Source of the DNA: Pirellula sp. | GTDB taxonomy: Bacteria > Planctomycetota > Planctomycetia > Pirellulales > Lacipirellulaceae | Direction of reading: 5' to 3' | Length of the DNA: 64,000 bases | NCBI GenBank assembly: GCA_013822725.1 | Contig: PNKX01000015.1 | Coordinates: forward strand, 1 to 64,000 | Part shown: in pieces, positions 26,121-33,162 of the stretch | Layout of the letters: each line of letters opens with the position of its first letter | How positions within the stretch are numbered: position 1 is the stretch's first letter | Program-made: the position numbers and the translations under genes | Notes under the pieces: generated by a model | Told to the model about the DNA's origin: nothing | Databases searched by the model: none | The model's input: only the letters and a program-made list of their open reading frames with translations

Positions 26121-27161
26121 ATGAGACTCGGCAACACTAGACTGGTCGCGGTCGCGGTCGTCGCGGCAGGTTTTGTCGCTGTTGCTGCCGGCGACGCGTT
26201 CGCGCGGTCGCGTGGCAGCGCGGGTTCCTACGGCAGCTACGGCTCGTCGGGCAGCTACTCCGGCGGCAGCTATGGCTCCGGTGGAAGCTACGGCGGCAGC
26301 TATGCCAGCTACGGCTACGCTTCGAGCGGCAGCTCGGGCAGCTACGCTAGCTACAGCAGCAGCGGTTCGTCGGGAAGCTACGGCCGTCCCGGCTTGTTCT
26401 CGCGTTGGCACGCCCGCAAGGCTGCCAAGCACTCGTACGGCAGCTACGGCTCGTCGGGCAGCAGCGCCAGCAGCGGTTCCTACGGCAGCTACAGCACCTA
26501 CAGCTCGTCGGGCAGCAGCGCTAGCAGCGGCTCGTACGGCAGCACGATCTACGAGTCGTACCCCGTTGAAGAAGGAACGGCCGTTCCGGCTGAAGCCGCT
26601 CCGACGGAAGCGACCCCGCCGGCCGCTCCGAGCGCCTCGGCCACCGAAGCGACGATCTTCGTCAGCCTTCCGGCCGATGCGAAGATGTTCGTCAACGACC
26701 TCGCGACCAGCAGCACCGGAGCCGAGCGTCACTTCGTGTCGCGCGGCCTGAAGCCAGGTCGTTCGTACTCCTACAAGCTGCGGGTCCAGTTCGACCGCGA
26801 CGGCAAGCCGGTGACCGAAGACAAGGTCGTCCGTCTGACCGCTGGCGAGAACGTCCAGCTCGCCTTCGGCGGCGCCGAAGCGGCTGACAAGACCGCTCAG
26901 ACCGAGTTGAAGCTCAACGTCCCGGCCGGCGCCAAGGTTACCTTGGCTGGCGCCCCGACCGAGCAAACCGGCGACGTCCGCAGCTACACGACGAACAGCC
27001 TCGCCCCCGGCCAGAAGTGGGACGGTTACACCGTCCGCGTCGAGCTGGAGCAAGATGGCAAGACGTTGGTCGAAGAGAAGACCCTCAACATCGAGGGTGG
27101 CAAGACCTACGAGCTCGCTTTCGAGCTGGCGGGGGATTCGCTGAAGGTGGCGGCTAACTAA
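26121..27161 (+). CDS. TIGR03000-type exported protein with Ser/Tyr/Gly repeat region
   Basis: A 346-residue protein with the ATG at 26121, preceded by GGGGGAAAG; this gives a good signal peptide (ends VAAGDAFA). Residues about 30-150 consist of irregular GSYGSYGSSG and ASYSSSGSSGS repeats broken by one basic stretch (RWHARKAAKHSYG). Two copies of a roughly 80-residue domain follow. The first is TIFVSLPADAKMFVNDLAT to LTAGENVQLAF, and the second is TELKLNVPAGAKVTLAGAPT to IEGGKTYELAFEL. These match the planctomycete-only TIGR03000 domain as I remember it. The repeat region suggests an extended surface or cell-wall protein. Abundant expression is plausible given the strong ribosome site and terminator. 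No enzyme function is evident. Confidence 0.85.
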   Translation: MRLGNTRLVAVAVVAAGFVAVAAGDAFARSRGSAGSYGSYGSSGSYSGGSYGSGGSYGGSYASYGYASSGSSGSYASYSSSGSSGSYGRPGLFSRWHARKAAKHSYGSYGSSGSSASSGSYGSYSTYSSSGSSASSGSYGSTIYESYPVEEGTAVPAEAAPTEATPPAAPSASATEATIFVSLPADAKMFVNDLATSSTGAERHFVSRGLKPGRSYSYKLRVQFDRDGKPVTEDKVVRLTAGENVQLAFGGAEAADKTAQTELKLNVPAGAKVTLAGAPTEQTGDVRSYTTNSLAPGQKWDGYTVRVELEQDGKTLVEEKTLNIEGGKTYELAFELAGDSLKVAAN

Positions 27162-27192
27162 GTTCGCCATTTTTCGCTTCTATCGCAGTTTT

Positions 27193-27228
27193 ACCCCCGC
27201 ATCGGCGTTGACCGGTGCGGGGGTTTTT
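27193..27228 (+). terminator. Rho-independent terminator after the TIGR03000 gene
   Basis: ACCCCCGCA (27193-27201) pairs with TGCGGGGGT (27216-27224), with an inner CGG/CCG pair, followed by TTTT. Confidence 0.92.
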
Positions 27229-27263
27229 CGTTTGCTACACGCATACGGAACTGAAACGCATGG

Positions 27264-27289
27264 CAGCCCCGGGCTCCGCCCGGGGGTTG
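27264..27289. repeat. short GCCCCGGGCTCCGCCCGGGGG palindrome
   Basis: CAGCCCCGGGC and GCCCGGGGGTTG pair around TCC. The same core (CAGCCCCGGCTCCGC) opens the palindrome at 44965-45049, so they belong to one family. Confidence 0.65.
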
Positions 27290-27374
27290 CACACACAACT
27301 ACCCCGCAGCGAGCCGCAGGGCTTGTCCCTGCGGCCAGGAACGTCCTCAACGGGACGCCGCGCCAGTGGCCTTC

Positions 27375-28169
27375 ATGAGCAAGCAACGTCCTGACCCTCC
27401 CCCACAGCAGCCGGCCGGCGAAAAGAAACCGAACGCGCCCCAAGCGCCGGAAGCGAAGCCGAAGCCTGCCAAGCCGGTGAAGCCGAAGGTCCCCTCCCCT
27501 TGGCCCTGGGGTCCTTTCGCGCGCGTGCTCGTCAGCCTGCTGGTGGCGTTTCACGTCTTCGTCTTGTTTATCTCGCCGTGGGAAATCCAGCTGCGTCAGT
27601 CGATCGTGCCGATGGCCGAACCAGGCGGTCCGCCGCTCGACGCGCAGGGTCGCCCGATCCCGCCGCAGCAGTTCGATCCCCGCACCTACCCGGCGCAGCT
27701 GCCAGTGCTCCCAATCGCGCTCACGAAGTATCTGCACCACTACGCGAATCTGATCTACATCAACAACGGTTACGACTTCTTCTCTCCTGATCCTGGCGTC
27801 AGCCATCAGATCAAGTACGAGGTCTTCAATAACGCGGGCGAGAAGCTGGCCGAAGGGCAGTTCCCCAATCGTCGAGAACAGTGGCCGCGGCTCTTCTATC
27901 ACCGGCACATGATGCTGGTGGAACAATCCCGCGACCCGATGGCCGCCGGCCAAGGTTGGGAGACGGCGATCGCCGAGCGACTGCTCGAGAAGCATGACGG
28001 CGATCGCGTGCGGCTCGTGATGATTCGCCACCACCTCCTCACTCCGCAACAGGTGAAGGATGGAGGCCGCATTGACGGCCCGACCACGTACGAAGAAATC
28101 GGCGTGATGAATCACAACCGCACGCGGCCTCCCGCCACGGAACAAGCTCCTGCGGGAGGGACGCCATGA
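27375..28169 (+). CDS. membrane-anchored partner protein of an HTTM protein
   Basis: A 264-residue protein (start ATG 27375, MSKQRPDPPPQQ; the GTG nine bases upstream is less likely). Residues 1-48 are a Pro/Lys-rich cytosolic tail, residues about 52-72 (RVLVSLLVAFHVFVLFISPW) one membrane helix, and the rest an extracytoplasmic domain with YDFFSPDPGVSHQIKYEVFN and PRLFYHRHMMLVEQ. No family name came to mind. The stop overlaps the next gene's ATG as ATGA. Co-translation with an HTTM (vitamin K carboxylase-like) protein implies a complex, as such tandem pairs are common in planctomycetes from memory. Its role is unknown. Confidence 0.75.
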   Translation: MSKQRPDPPPQQPAGEKKPNAPQAPEAKPKPAKPVKPKVPSPWPWGPFARVLVSLLVAFHVFVLFISPWEIQLRQSIVPMAEPGGPPLDAQGRPIPPQQFDPRTYPAQLPVLPIALTKYLHHYANLIYINNGYDFFSPDPGVSHQIKYEVFNNAGEKLAEGQFPNRREQWPRLFYHRHMMLVEQSRDPMAAGQGWETAIAERLLEKHDGDRVRLVMIRHHLLTPQQVKDGGRIDGPTTYEEIGVMNHNRTRPPATEQAPAGGTP

Positions 28170-29137
28170 CGACCATCGTCGCCTCGACTCGCAACTACTT
28201 CGCCGAACTCTGGCGGGCCTGGAACAACTTCTGGTTCACGCCAACCGACCCCGCGACGCTGGCCCTCATCCGCTTGCTTGCCGGCGGGATGATGCTGTAC
28301 ACGCACTTTATCTGGTCCTTCGACTTGGCGGGCTTCATCGGCCGCGACGGGTACACGCCGGTGGAATTCCTGCAGGCAATGCCAGGACGCGAATGGTCGG
28401 TCTGGTCGATTTTCGACTGGATCGGTCCGAATTGGCTGTTGTGGACGGTCCATATCCTGGCGCTCGGGGTGTTTCTCTGTTTGTTTCTGGGATTGTTCTC
28501 GCGAATCGCCGCCGTATTGGCTTACCTGCTGGCCGTGTCGTACGTCCAGCGGGTGACGCCGGGGGCTTACTTCGGCCTCGATAAAACCAACTGCATGTTG
28601 GCGATGTACCTGATGCTCGGCCCTTGCGGGGCCCGTTATTCGCTCGACCGCCTATGGCGACTCCGTCGCGGCGACGCCAGCGAACCGGCGCCGAGCACGG
28701 CTGCGAACATCTCGATTCGACTGATGCAACTCCATCTCTGCGTCGTCTACTTCTTCTCGGCCTTGGCCAAGCTTGAGGGGAACACATGGCGGCTCGGCAC
28801 GGCAGTTTGGTGGGCGGCGAGCAACTACGAGTATCAGTCGTTGCCGCTCACATGGCTGGCCGATTGGCCGATTCTGATCGCGATGTTCACTCATGCGACA
28901 GTCTTCTGGGAACTCTCCTACCCGTTTCTGGTGTGGAATCGGTTCACACGGCCATGGATGATCTGGATGGCAGTAGCGGTTCATGGCGGGATTGCCCTGT
29001 TCATGGGGATGATCACGTTCGGGCTGGCGATGATTTTTGCGAATCTGTCGTTCCTGAAGCCGGAGACGGTACGGCGGTGGGTGGATCCGGTGGCGAGTCG
29101 AGTTTCGTTGGCGATTGTGGGGAAGAAGGTGGGGTAG
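28166..29137 (+). CDS. HTTM domain membrane protein
   Basis: A 323-residue polytopic protein of the HTTM family (horizontally transferred transmembrane domain), related to the membrane part of vitamin K-dependent gamma-carboxylase. Key signs are the first segment TDPATLALIRLLAGGMMLYTH, then WTVHILALGVFLCLFLGLFS, YVQRVTPGAYFGLDKTNCML, and the paired helix FSALAKLEGNTWRLGTAVWW. About eight membrane helices are expected. The soluble carboxylase domain of VKGC is absent, so whether it carboxylates anything is unclear. It begins in the ATGA overlap with the preceding membrane protein. Its chemistry is unassigned. Confidence 0.85.
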   Translation: MTTIVASTRNYFAELWRAWNNFWFTPTDPATLALIRLLAGGMMLYTHFIWSFDLAGFIGRDGYTPVEFLQAMPGREWSVWSIFDWIGPNWLLWTVHILALGVFLCLFLGLFSRIAAVLAYLLAVSYVQRVTPGAYFGLDKTNCMLAMYLMLGPCGARYSLDRLWRLRRGDASEPAPSTAANISIRLMQLHLCVVYFFSALAKLEGNTWRLGTAVWWAASNYEYQSLPLTWLADWPILIAMFTHATVFWELSYPFLVWNRFTRPWMIWMAVAVHGGIALFMGMITFGLAMIFANLSFLKPETVRRWVDPVASRVSLAIVGKKVG

Positions 29138-29228
29138 GTTGGGACTGGCTCCGTGCGCCGTAGGGCCGGAGGGATGAACCCTCCGGCTCGCTGACATGGT
29201 TACGAAAATCTTCGGGAAATTGCTTGTC

Positions 29229-29280
29229 TGCCATGTGTGCCAACTCTGCCATGTCTGCCAACACTATTTGGCAGACATGG
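29229..29280. repeat. tandem TGCCA-type direct repeat ending in a hairpin
   Basis: CTGCCATGTGTGCCAAC is followed at once by the near-identical CTGCCATGTCTGCCAAC. Its tail CCATGTCTGCCAA (29249-29261) pairs with TTGGCAGACATGG (29268-29280), a 13-bp perfect stem. It lies in the 420-base gap before coaD. Nearby at 29397-29417 is another palindrome, AGCTGGCCAAATTGGCCAGC plus T. The rest of 29138-29557 holds a short GCCGGAGGG-type palindrome around 29166 and no gene. Confidence 0.65.
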
Positions 29281-29557
29281 GACAAAATGGACAAAGATCC
29301 TGGCCCTGAACGCCTCGCGACGTGAGCCTCTGTGAGGCGCGCGACGAGCGCGATGGCAGGCACGTTCGATCCTAACCGTGAGAGCGAGCGGCGCGCAGCT
29401 GGCCAAATTGGCCAGCTTGACAGAGACTTGCGACGACGAGTTATTCGCCATTCATCGCGTGACGACGGGGCGAATCCAGATTGCGAGTTGCGGCGGCGCG
29501 AGCGAGAATGAACCGGTCTTCTACGCCGTCACCTTATCCGCCTGGGAACTGAATCGC

Positions 29558-30043
29558 ATGTCGCGTCGCGCCGTTTACACCGGTTCGTTCGACCCCATCT
29601 CGCTGGGACATCTGAACGTCATCGAACGGAGCAGCCGGCTGGTCGACGAGTTGATCGTCGGCGTCGGTCACAACATCGACAAGCAGTCGTTGTTCACGGC
29701 CCAGGAGCGGGTCGATCTGATCAAGCTCGTCACGAAGGATCTGGCGAATGTCGAAGTGAAGATGTTCTCCGGGCTGGCCGTCCGCTTCGTTCGCGAATGC
29801 GGCTCGCGAGTGATCGTCCGCGGCGTGCGGTCGCTCGGCGACATCGAGGCGGAATTCACGATGACGCTTGCCAACCGGCAGCTCGATTCAGATATCGAGA
29901 CGGTCTTTCTGATGGCGGATGATCAGTTCTCGCACGTGTCGAGTTCGTTGATCAAGCAGATCGCTTCGCTGGCCGGGGATGAGGAGTTGGCCCGATTCGT
30001 GCCGCGGGTGATTATTCCGCAACTGCGGGCGAAGATTGGATAG
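29558..30043 (+). CDS. coaD: phosphopantetheine adenylyltransferase
   Basis: CoaD makes 3'-dephospho-CoA from ATP and 4'-phosphopantetheine, the fourth step of CoA synthesis. The ATG at 29558 gives 161 residues, the normal size; the longer frame adds 60 residues of non-family sequence. The nucleotidyltransferase signature is YTGSFDPISLGHLNVIERS, with the second His of the HxGH site in SLGH. VIVRGVRSLGDIEAEFTMTLAN and the C-terminal HVSSSLIKQIASL (the ISSTxxK-like motif) complete it. In the first position of HxGH there is Ile-Ser-Leu, as in many bacterial CoaD. No other CoA gene is adjacent. Confidence 0.93.
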   Translation: MSRRAVYTGSFDPISLGHLNVIERSSRLVDELIVGVGHNIDKQSLFTAQERVDLIKLVTKDLANVEVKMFSGLAVRFVRECGSRVIVRGVRSLGDIEAEFTMTLANRQLDSDIETVFLMADDQFSHVSSSLIKQIASLAGDEELARFVPRVIIPQLRAKIG

Positions 30044-30106
30044 GCTATACTCTACGCTGGGAACGTCGGGCGAACCTCGGCTACTACACAACAGGATTTG
30101 GTCCCC

Positions 30107-30403
30107 ATGGGTGAGCCATTCGCATTGGCCTTTGTGGTCCTGCTGGTCGGAGTTCCAATTTATCTGATCGCCAGTTGGGCTTATCGGGATGGCGAATCTC
30201 GAGGCAAGTCAGGCTGGCTTGTGATCTTGTTAGTGTTTAGCGGACCACCCGTGGGACTATTCGCTTGGCTAACGCTTCGTCCTGAAGTGGTGAGCCGCCC
30301 TCCCATGAGATCACGCCCCATCGTCGGGCCAGGAACCGCCTACGAGGCGTCGACGAGTCGGATTGTTGACGTGGCTCGCGAAAAGGGGTCGCTGTTGCGT
30401 TAG
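30107..30403 (+). CDS. small membrane protein, unknown function
   Basis: A 98-residue protein starting at the ATG at 30107. Residues about 5-24 (ALAFVVLLVGVPIYLIASWA) and 38-58 (GWLVILLVFSGPPVGLFAWL) are two membrane helices, joined by a short charged loop (YRDGESRGKS). The C-terminal 35 residues are basic and probably cytosolic. It resembles the small phospholipase-D nuclease N-terminal type of two-helix proteins but has no such motif. It follows coaD by 63 bases and could be co-transcribed, and is followed immediately by a strong terminator. Confidence 0.65.
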   Translation: MGEPFALAFVVLLVGVPIYLIASWAYRDGESRGKSGWLVILLVFSGPPVGLFAWLTLRPEVVSRPPMRSRPIVGPGTAYEASTSRIVDVAREKGSLLR

Positions 30404-30408
30404 CCGCC

Positions 30409-30434
30409 CCGCGACCACCGGTCGCGGCTTTTTT
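30409..30434 (+). terminator. Rho-independent terminator after the small membrane protein
   Basis: CCGCGACC (30409-30416) pairs exactly with GGTCGCGG (30420-30427) around ACC, followed by C and six T. Confidence 0.93.
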
Positions 30435-30445
30435 GGAGATCCGTG

Positions 30446-31609
30446 TTATCGCACTGACGTGCGGCTGTCGCGGCGGTAGCCGCGCGGGGTTTGGCCGGTT
30501 TGGCGTTTGAACGCGACCGACAGGTATTCCGCGTGCGGAAAGCCGGTGCGACGGGCGATTTCGGCGAGCGTCAGATCCGTCTCCCGCAGCAGGCGCGACG
30601 TGCGTTCGATGCGAATCCGCATGATCTCGGCGTGGGGCGTGCGGCCGATGAGTTTCTGAAAGCGATGTTCCAGCATCCGCCGCGAAAGGGGTACCACGCG
30701 CAACACGTCGCCGACGGAGATCCCCTCGCAGGCATGTTCCCGAATGAACCGCAGCGCGGCCACCACATCGGGATCGTCGACGGCGTAGACGTCGCTCGAC
30801 TGGCGCTGGGCGACGCCGCGGGGTGGAATGAGGATCGCCTCGCCGACGATTCGTTCGCCGCTCATCATGCGGTCGAGGAGTTTGGCCGCCTCGTAACCAG
30901 CGCGGTGGGTATCGGGGATCACGCTCGAGAGGGGCGGCGTGCAGAGCCGGCACAAGCGGGCGTCGTCGTCGACGCCGATGACGGCTATCTGCTCCGGCAC
31001 CGCAATGTCGAGTTCGCGGCAGACGTCGAGGAGTTGCTGGCCGCCGAAGTCGTAGCAGGCCATCACGCCGATCGGCTTCGGAAGCTTACGGACCCAGGCG
31101 ATCAACCGCCGTCGTTCGCGGGACCAGGAGTAGCCTTTCTCGGCACGCGACGTAGAGCGGAAGACCTGGCAGTTGCAGCCGCTTTGACGGGCGAACTCGG
31201 TGAAGTGATCTTCGCGCCACTGCGACCAATTGAAATCGGGCTCGCCGTAAAAGGCGAGTTCGCGAAAGCCGCGTTCGATGAGGTGGCTGGCCGCCAGCCG
31301 GGCAATTTCGCGGTCGTTCGTTTCGACCCAGGGCAAATGGGGAACACGGCGGGCGGCGGAAACGTCTACGGCGGGGAGGCCCGAGCGTTTCACCGCGGTG
31401 GCGATCGCTTCGGTTTCGATGCGGGCGATGATGCCGTCGCCCTGCCAATTGCTGAACCACGCCGGTGGCTTCGCCCCGCGCTGCTGCTCGCCGATGTAGA
31501 TCGACCAGAGCTCATGCTCGCGTTGGTAAGCGATGATGCCGTCGAGGAGTCCGCGCGCGTAAGCGTTCGACGTTTCCAGCAGCAGGGCGACGGAGTGACG
31601 TTTACGCAT
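30446..31609 (-). CDS. XylR-like transcriptional regulator (sugar-binding sensor plus AraC helix-turn-helix)
   Basis: A 387-residue regulator using the ATG at 31607-31609 (MRKRHSVALLLETSNAYARG); the longer frame runs through an intergenic repeat. Residues 1-270 are a periplasmic-binding-protein-like sensor (LacI/GalR fold) with VACYDFGGQQLLDVCR-type strands and VIGVDDDARLCRLCTPPLSSV, which in this family closes the sugar site. Residues 280-385 are an AraC-type double helix-turn-helix ending LTLAEIARRTGFPHAEYLSV and FKRQTGQTPRGYRRD. XylR of E. coli has the same layout. Divergent with a Gfo/Idh/MocA gene, whose upstream region carries paired direct repeats suited to an AraC dimer. It probably activates that operon in response to a sugar. 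Confidence 0.9.
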   Translation of the reverse strand: MRKRHSVALLLETSNAYARGLLDGIIAYQREHELWSIYIGEQQRGAKPPAWFSNWQGDGIIARIETEAIATAVKRSGLPAVDVSAARRVPHLPWVETNDREIARLAASHLIERGFRELAFYGEPDFNWSQWREDHFTEFARQSGCNCQVFRSTSRAEKGYSWSRERRRLIAWVRKLPKPIGVMACYDFGGQQLLDVCRELDIAVPEQIAVIGVDDDARLCRLCTPPLSSVIPDTHRAGYEAAKLLDRMMSGERIVGEAILIPPRGVAQRQSSDVYAVDDPDVVAALRFIREHACEGISVGDVLRVVPLSRRMLEHRFQKLIGRTPHAEIMRIRIERTSRLLRETDLTLAEIARRTGFPHAEYLSVAFKRQTGQTPRGYRRDSRTSVR

Positions 31610-31640
31610 GAGATCTGGTGAACTGCGGAAGGAAAAACTT

Positions 31641-31705
31641 AACCGCCAAGGACGCCAAGAGCGCCAAGGAATGCGGGGAGATTTACCTTGGCGCTCTTGG
31701 CGGTT
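31641..31705. repeat. CGCCAAGGACGCCAAGAGCG inverted repeat, copy 2
   Basis: AACCGCCAAGGACGCCAAGA starts the left arm (31641-31669), and CCTTGGCGCTCTTGGCGGTT (31686-31705) is its inverted partner. The arms are the same sequence as at 17147 and 17322, but the spacer is only 16 bases. Confidence 0.8.
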
Positions 31706-31779
31706 CCGTATTCGTTTGAATGCCGGCCAAGAAAGCCGGGCTATCCGGTTGCTTGGCGGCTCATCGATTCGACCCATGG

Positions 31780-31808
31780 AGTTTAATTCGCCAGTCGTTC
31801 AGTTTAAT
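31780..31808 (+). promoter_or_regulatory. candidate AraC/XylR operator: AGTTTAAT direct repeat at 21-bp spacing
   Basis: AGTTTAAT at 31780-31787 recurs exactly at 31801-31808, start to start 21 bases, which is two DNA turns. It lies between the regulator gene and the oxidoreductase, about 50 bases upstream of a candidate -35 box. AraC-family dimers bind direct half-sites at this spacing. Confidence 0.45.
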
Positions 31809-31856
31809 CACATCGGTGAAAGATCGCATCTCTTCTGCGCTTTTTCTCATTCAGAC

Positions 31857-31885
31857 TTGCGAAACCGGCAGTTAGGATCGATAGT
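31857..31885 (+). promoter_or_regulatory. candidate promoter of the oxidoreductase-PVC operon
   Basis: TTGCGA (31857-31862) and GATAGT (31880-31885) are separated by 17 bases and each match consensus at four of six positions. The start codon is about 70 bases downstream. It is a weak promoter in keeping with activator control. Confidence 0.4.
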
Positions 31886-31955
31886 TTGGGGACTCCTCCA
31901 ACTCGCGCGGCAGACTGGCCGCGAACTATTCTCTGGCTTGCAAAGGTGCGGCGAC

Positions 31956-33074
31956 ATGGCAACCCGACCAGTACGCGTGGCGATGGTCGGTCTCGGATTC
32001 GGGGCCGAATTCATTCCGATCTACCAACGGCATCCCGATGCGGAAGTGGTCGCCGTCTGCCGGCGCGACGCCGCGGCGATGACTAAGGTGGCCGACGCGC
32101 TGGAGATCAACAAGCGCTACACCAAATACGAAGAAGTCCTGGCTGACCCGGAGATCGACTTCGTCCACATCAACAGCCCGATCCCCGACCATGCGTGGAT
32201 GAGCATGGAGGCCCTCAAGGCGGGCAAGCATGTGATGTGCACCGTGCCGATGGCCACGAACATCGCCGACTGCGAGAAGATCTGCCAGCTGGTCGCCGAC
32301 ACCGGCCTGAAGTACATGATGGCCGAGACCGTGGTCTACAGCCGCGAGTTCTTGTTCATCAAGGAGCTCTACCAGAAGGGCGAGCTCGGCGAGATTCAAT
32401 ACATGCAGGCTTCGCATCCGCAGGATATGGATGGCTGGCCCGACTACTGGGAACGGATGATCCCGATGCATTACGCCACGCATGTCGTGAGCCCGGTGCT
32501 GGGGCTCGTCGACGGGCGGGCCGAGTACGTCTCCTGCTTCGGCTCGGGCAAGGTTCGCGACGACATCCGCGAGAAGTCGGGCAATTCGTTCGCCGTCGAG
32601 TCGTGCCACATCAAGATCGCCGAGAGCGACGTGAGCGCCCATATATGGCGGTTTCTGTACGACACGGCCCGGCAATACCGTGAAAGCTTCGACGTCTACG
32701 GGACGAAGAAATCGTTCGAGTGGTCATTGGTCGAGAACGAACCGCACGTCTTGCACACGGCGAAGAAGCCGGAACCGGAGATCGCCGAAAAGATCGAGAT
32801 CCCCGACTACGCCCACCTGCTGCCGGCCGAAATCCAGAAGTTCACCCGCTCGATCGAAGACGCCGACCACCTCTCGTTCCTGCAAGGGGGCGGTCACGGC
32901 GGCTCGCATCCTCATCTGGTCAACGAGTTCGTCCGGGCGCTGGTCGACGACCGCGATCCGTGGCCGAACGCGGTGACGAGCGCCAACTGGACCTGCGTCG
33001 GCATTTTGGCCCACGAATCGGCCTTGGCCGGCGGGGCGATTAAGCAGTTGCCAGAGTTCACCCGCACGCGATAG
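31956..33074 (+). CDS. Gfo/Idh/MocA family oxidoreductase
   Basis: A 372-residue NAD(P)-dependent oxidoreductase; I chose the ATG at 31956 (MATRPVRVAMVGLGFGAEFI), which puts the Rossmann motif at the N-terminus, instead of the long leader frame. Unlike the paralogue at 17479 there is no signal peptide, so it is cytosolic. The usual EKP is replaced by CTVPMATNIADCEKICQ, so the catalytic Lys position is Val, a variant I have seen in planctomycete members but which may alter activity. The C-terminal domain is complete (DYAHLLPAEIQKFTRSIEDA; GGHGGSHPHLVNEFVRAL). It is probably the first gene of an operon with the PVC haem protein and controlled by the divergent XylR-like regulator. Confidence 0.9.
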   Translation: MATRPVRVAMVGLGFGAEFIPIYQRHPDAEVVAVCRRDAAAMTKVADALEINKRYTKYEEVLADPEIDFVHINSPIPDHAWMSMEALKAGKHVMCTVPMATNIADCEKICQLVADTGLKYMMAETVVYSREFLFIKELYQKGELGEIQYMQASHPQDMDGWPDYWERMIPMHYATHVVSPVLGLVDGRAEYVSCFGSGKVRDDIREKSGNSFAVESCHIKIAESDVSAHIWRFLYDTARQYRESFDVYGTKKSFEWSLVENEPHVLHTAKKPEPEIAEKIEIPDYAHLLPAEIQKFTRSIEDADHLSFLQGGGHGGSHPHLVNEFVRALVDDRDPWPNAVTSANWTCVGILAHESALAGGAIKQLPEFTRTR

Positions 33075-33080
33075 TTCACT

Positions 33081-33109
33081 AGCCGCCCCCTGCCCTGCTG
33101 GGGGCGGCT
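33081..33109 (+). terminator. GC-rich hairpin between oxidoreductase and PVC gene
   Basis: AGCCGCCCCC (33081-33090) pairs perfectly with GGGGGCGGCT (33100-33109), loop nine bases. There is no run of T after it, so it may only attenuate transcription or stabilise the upstream mRNA. Confidence 0.5.
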
Positions 33110-33162
33110 GGCGTTTGCCTCCGACTCGCGGGGGCTGACTGACACTCCAAGGAACTTCCTCG

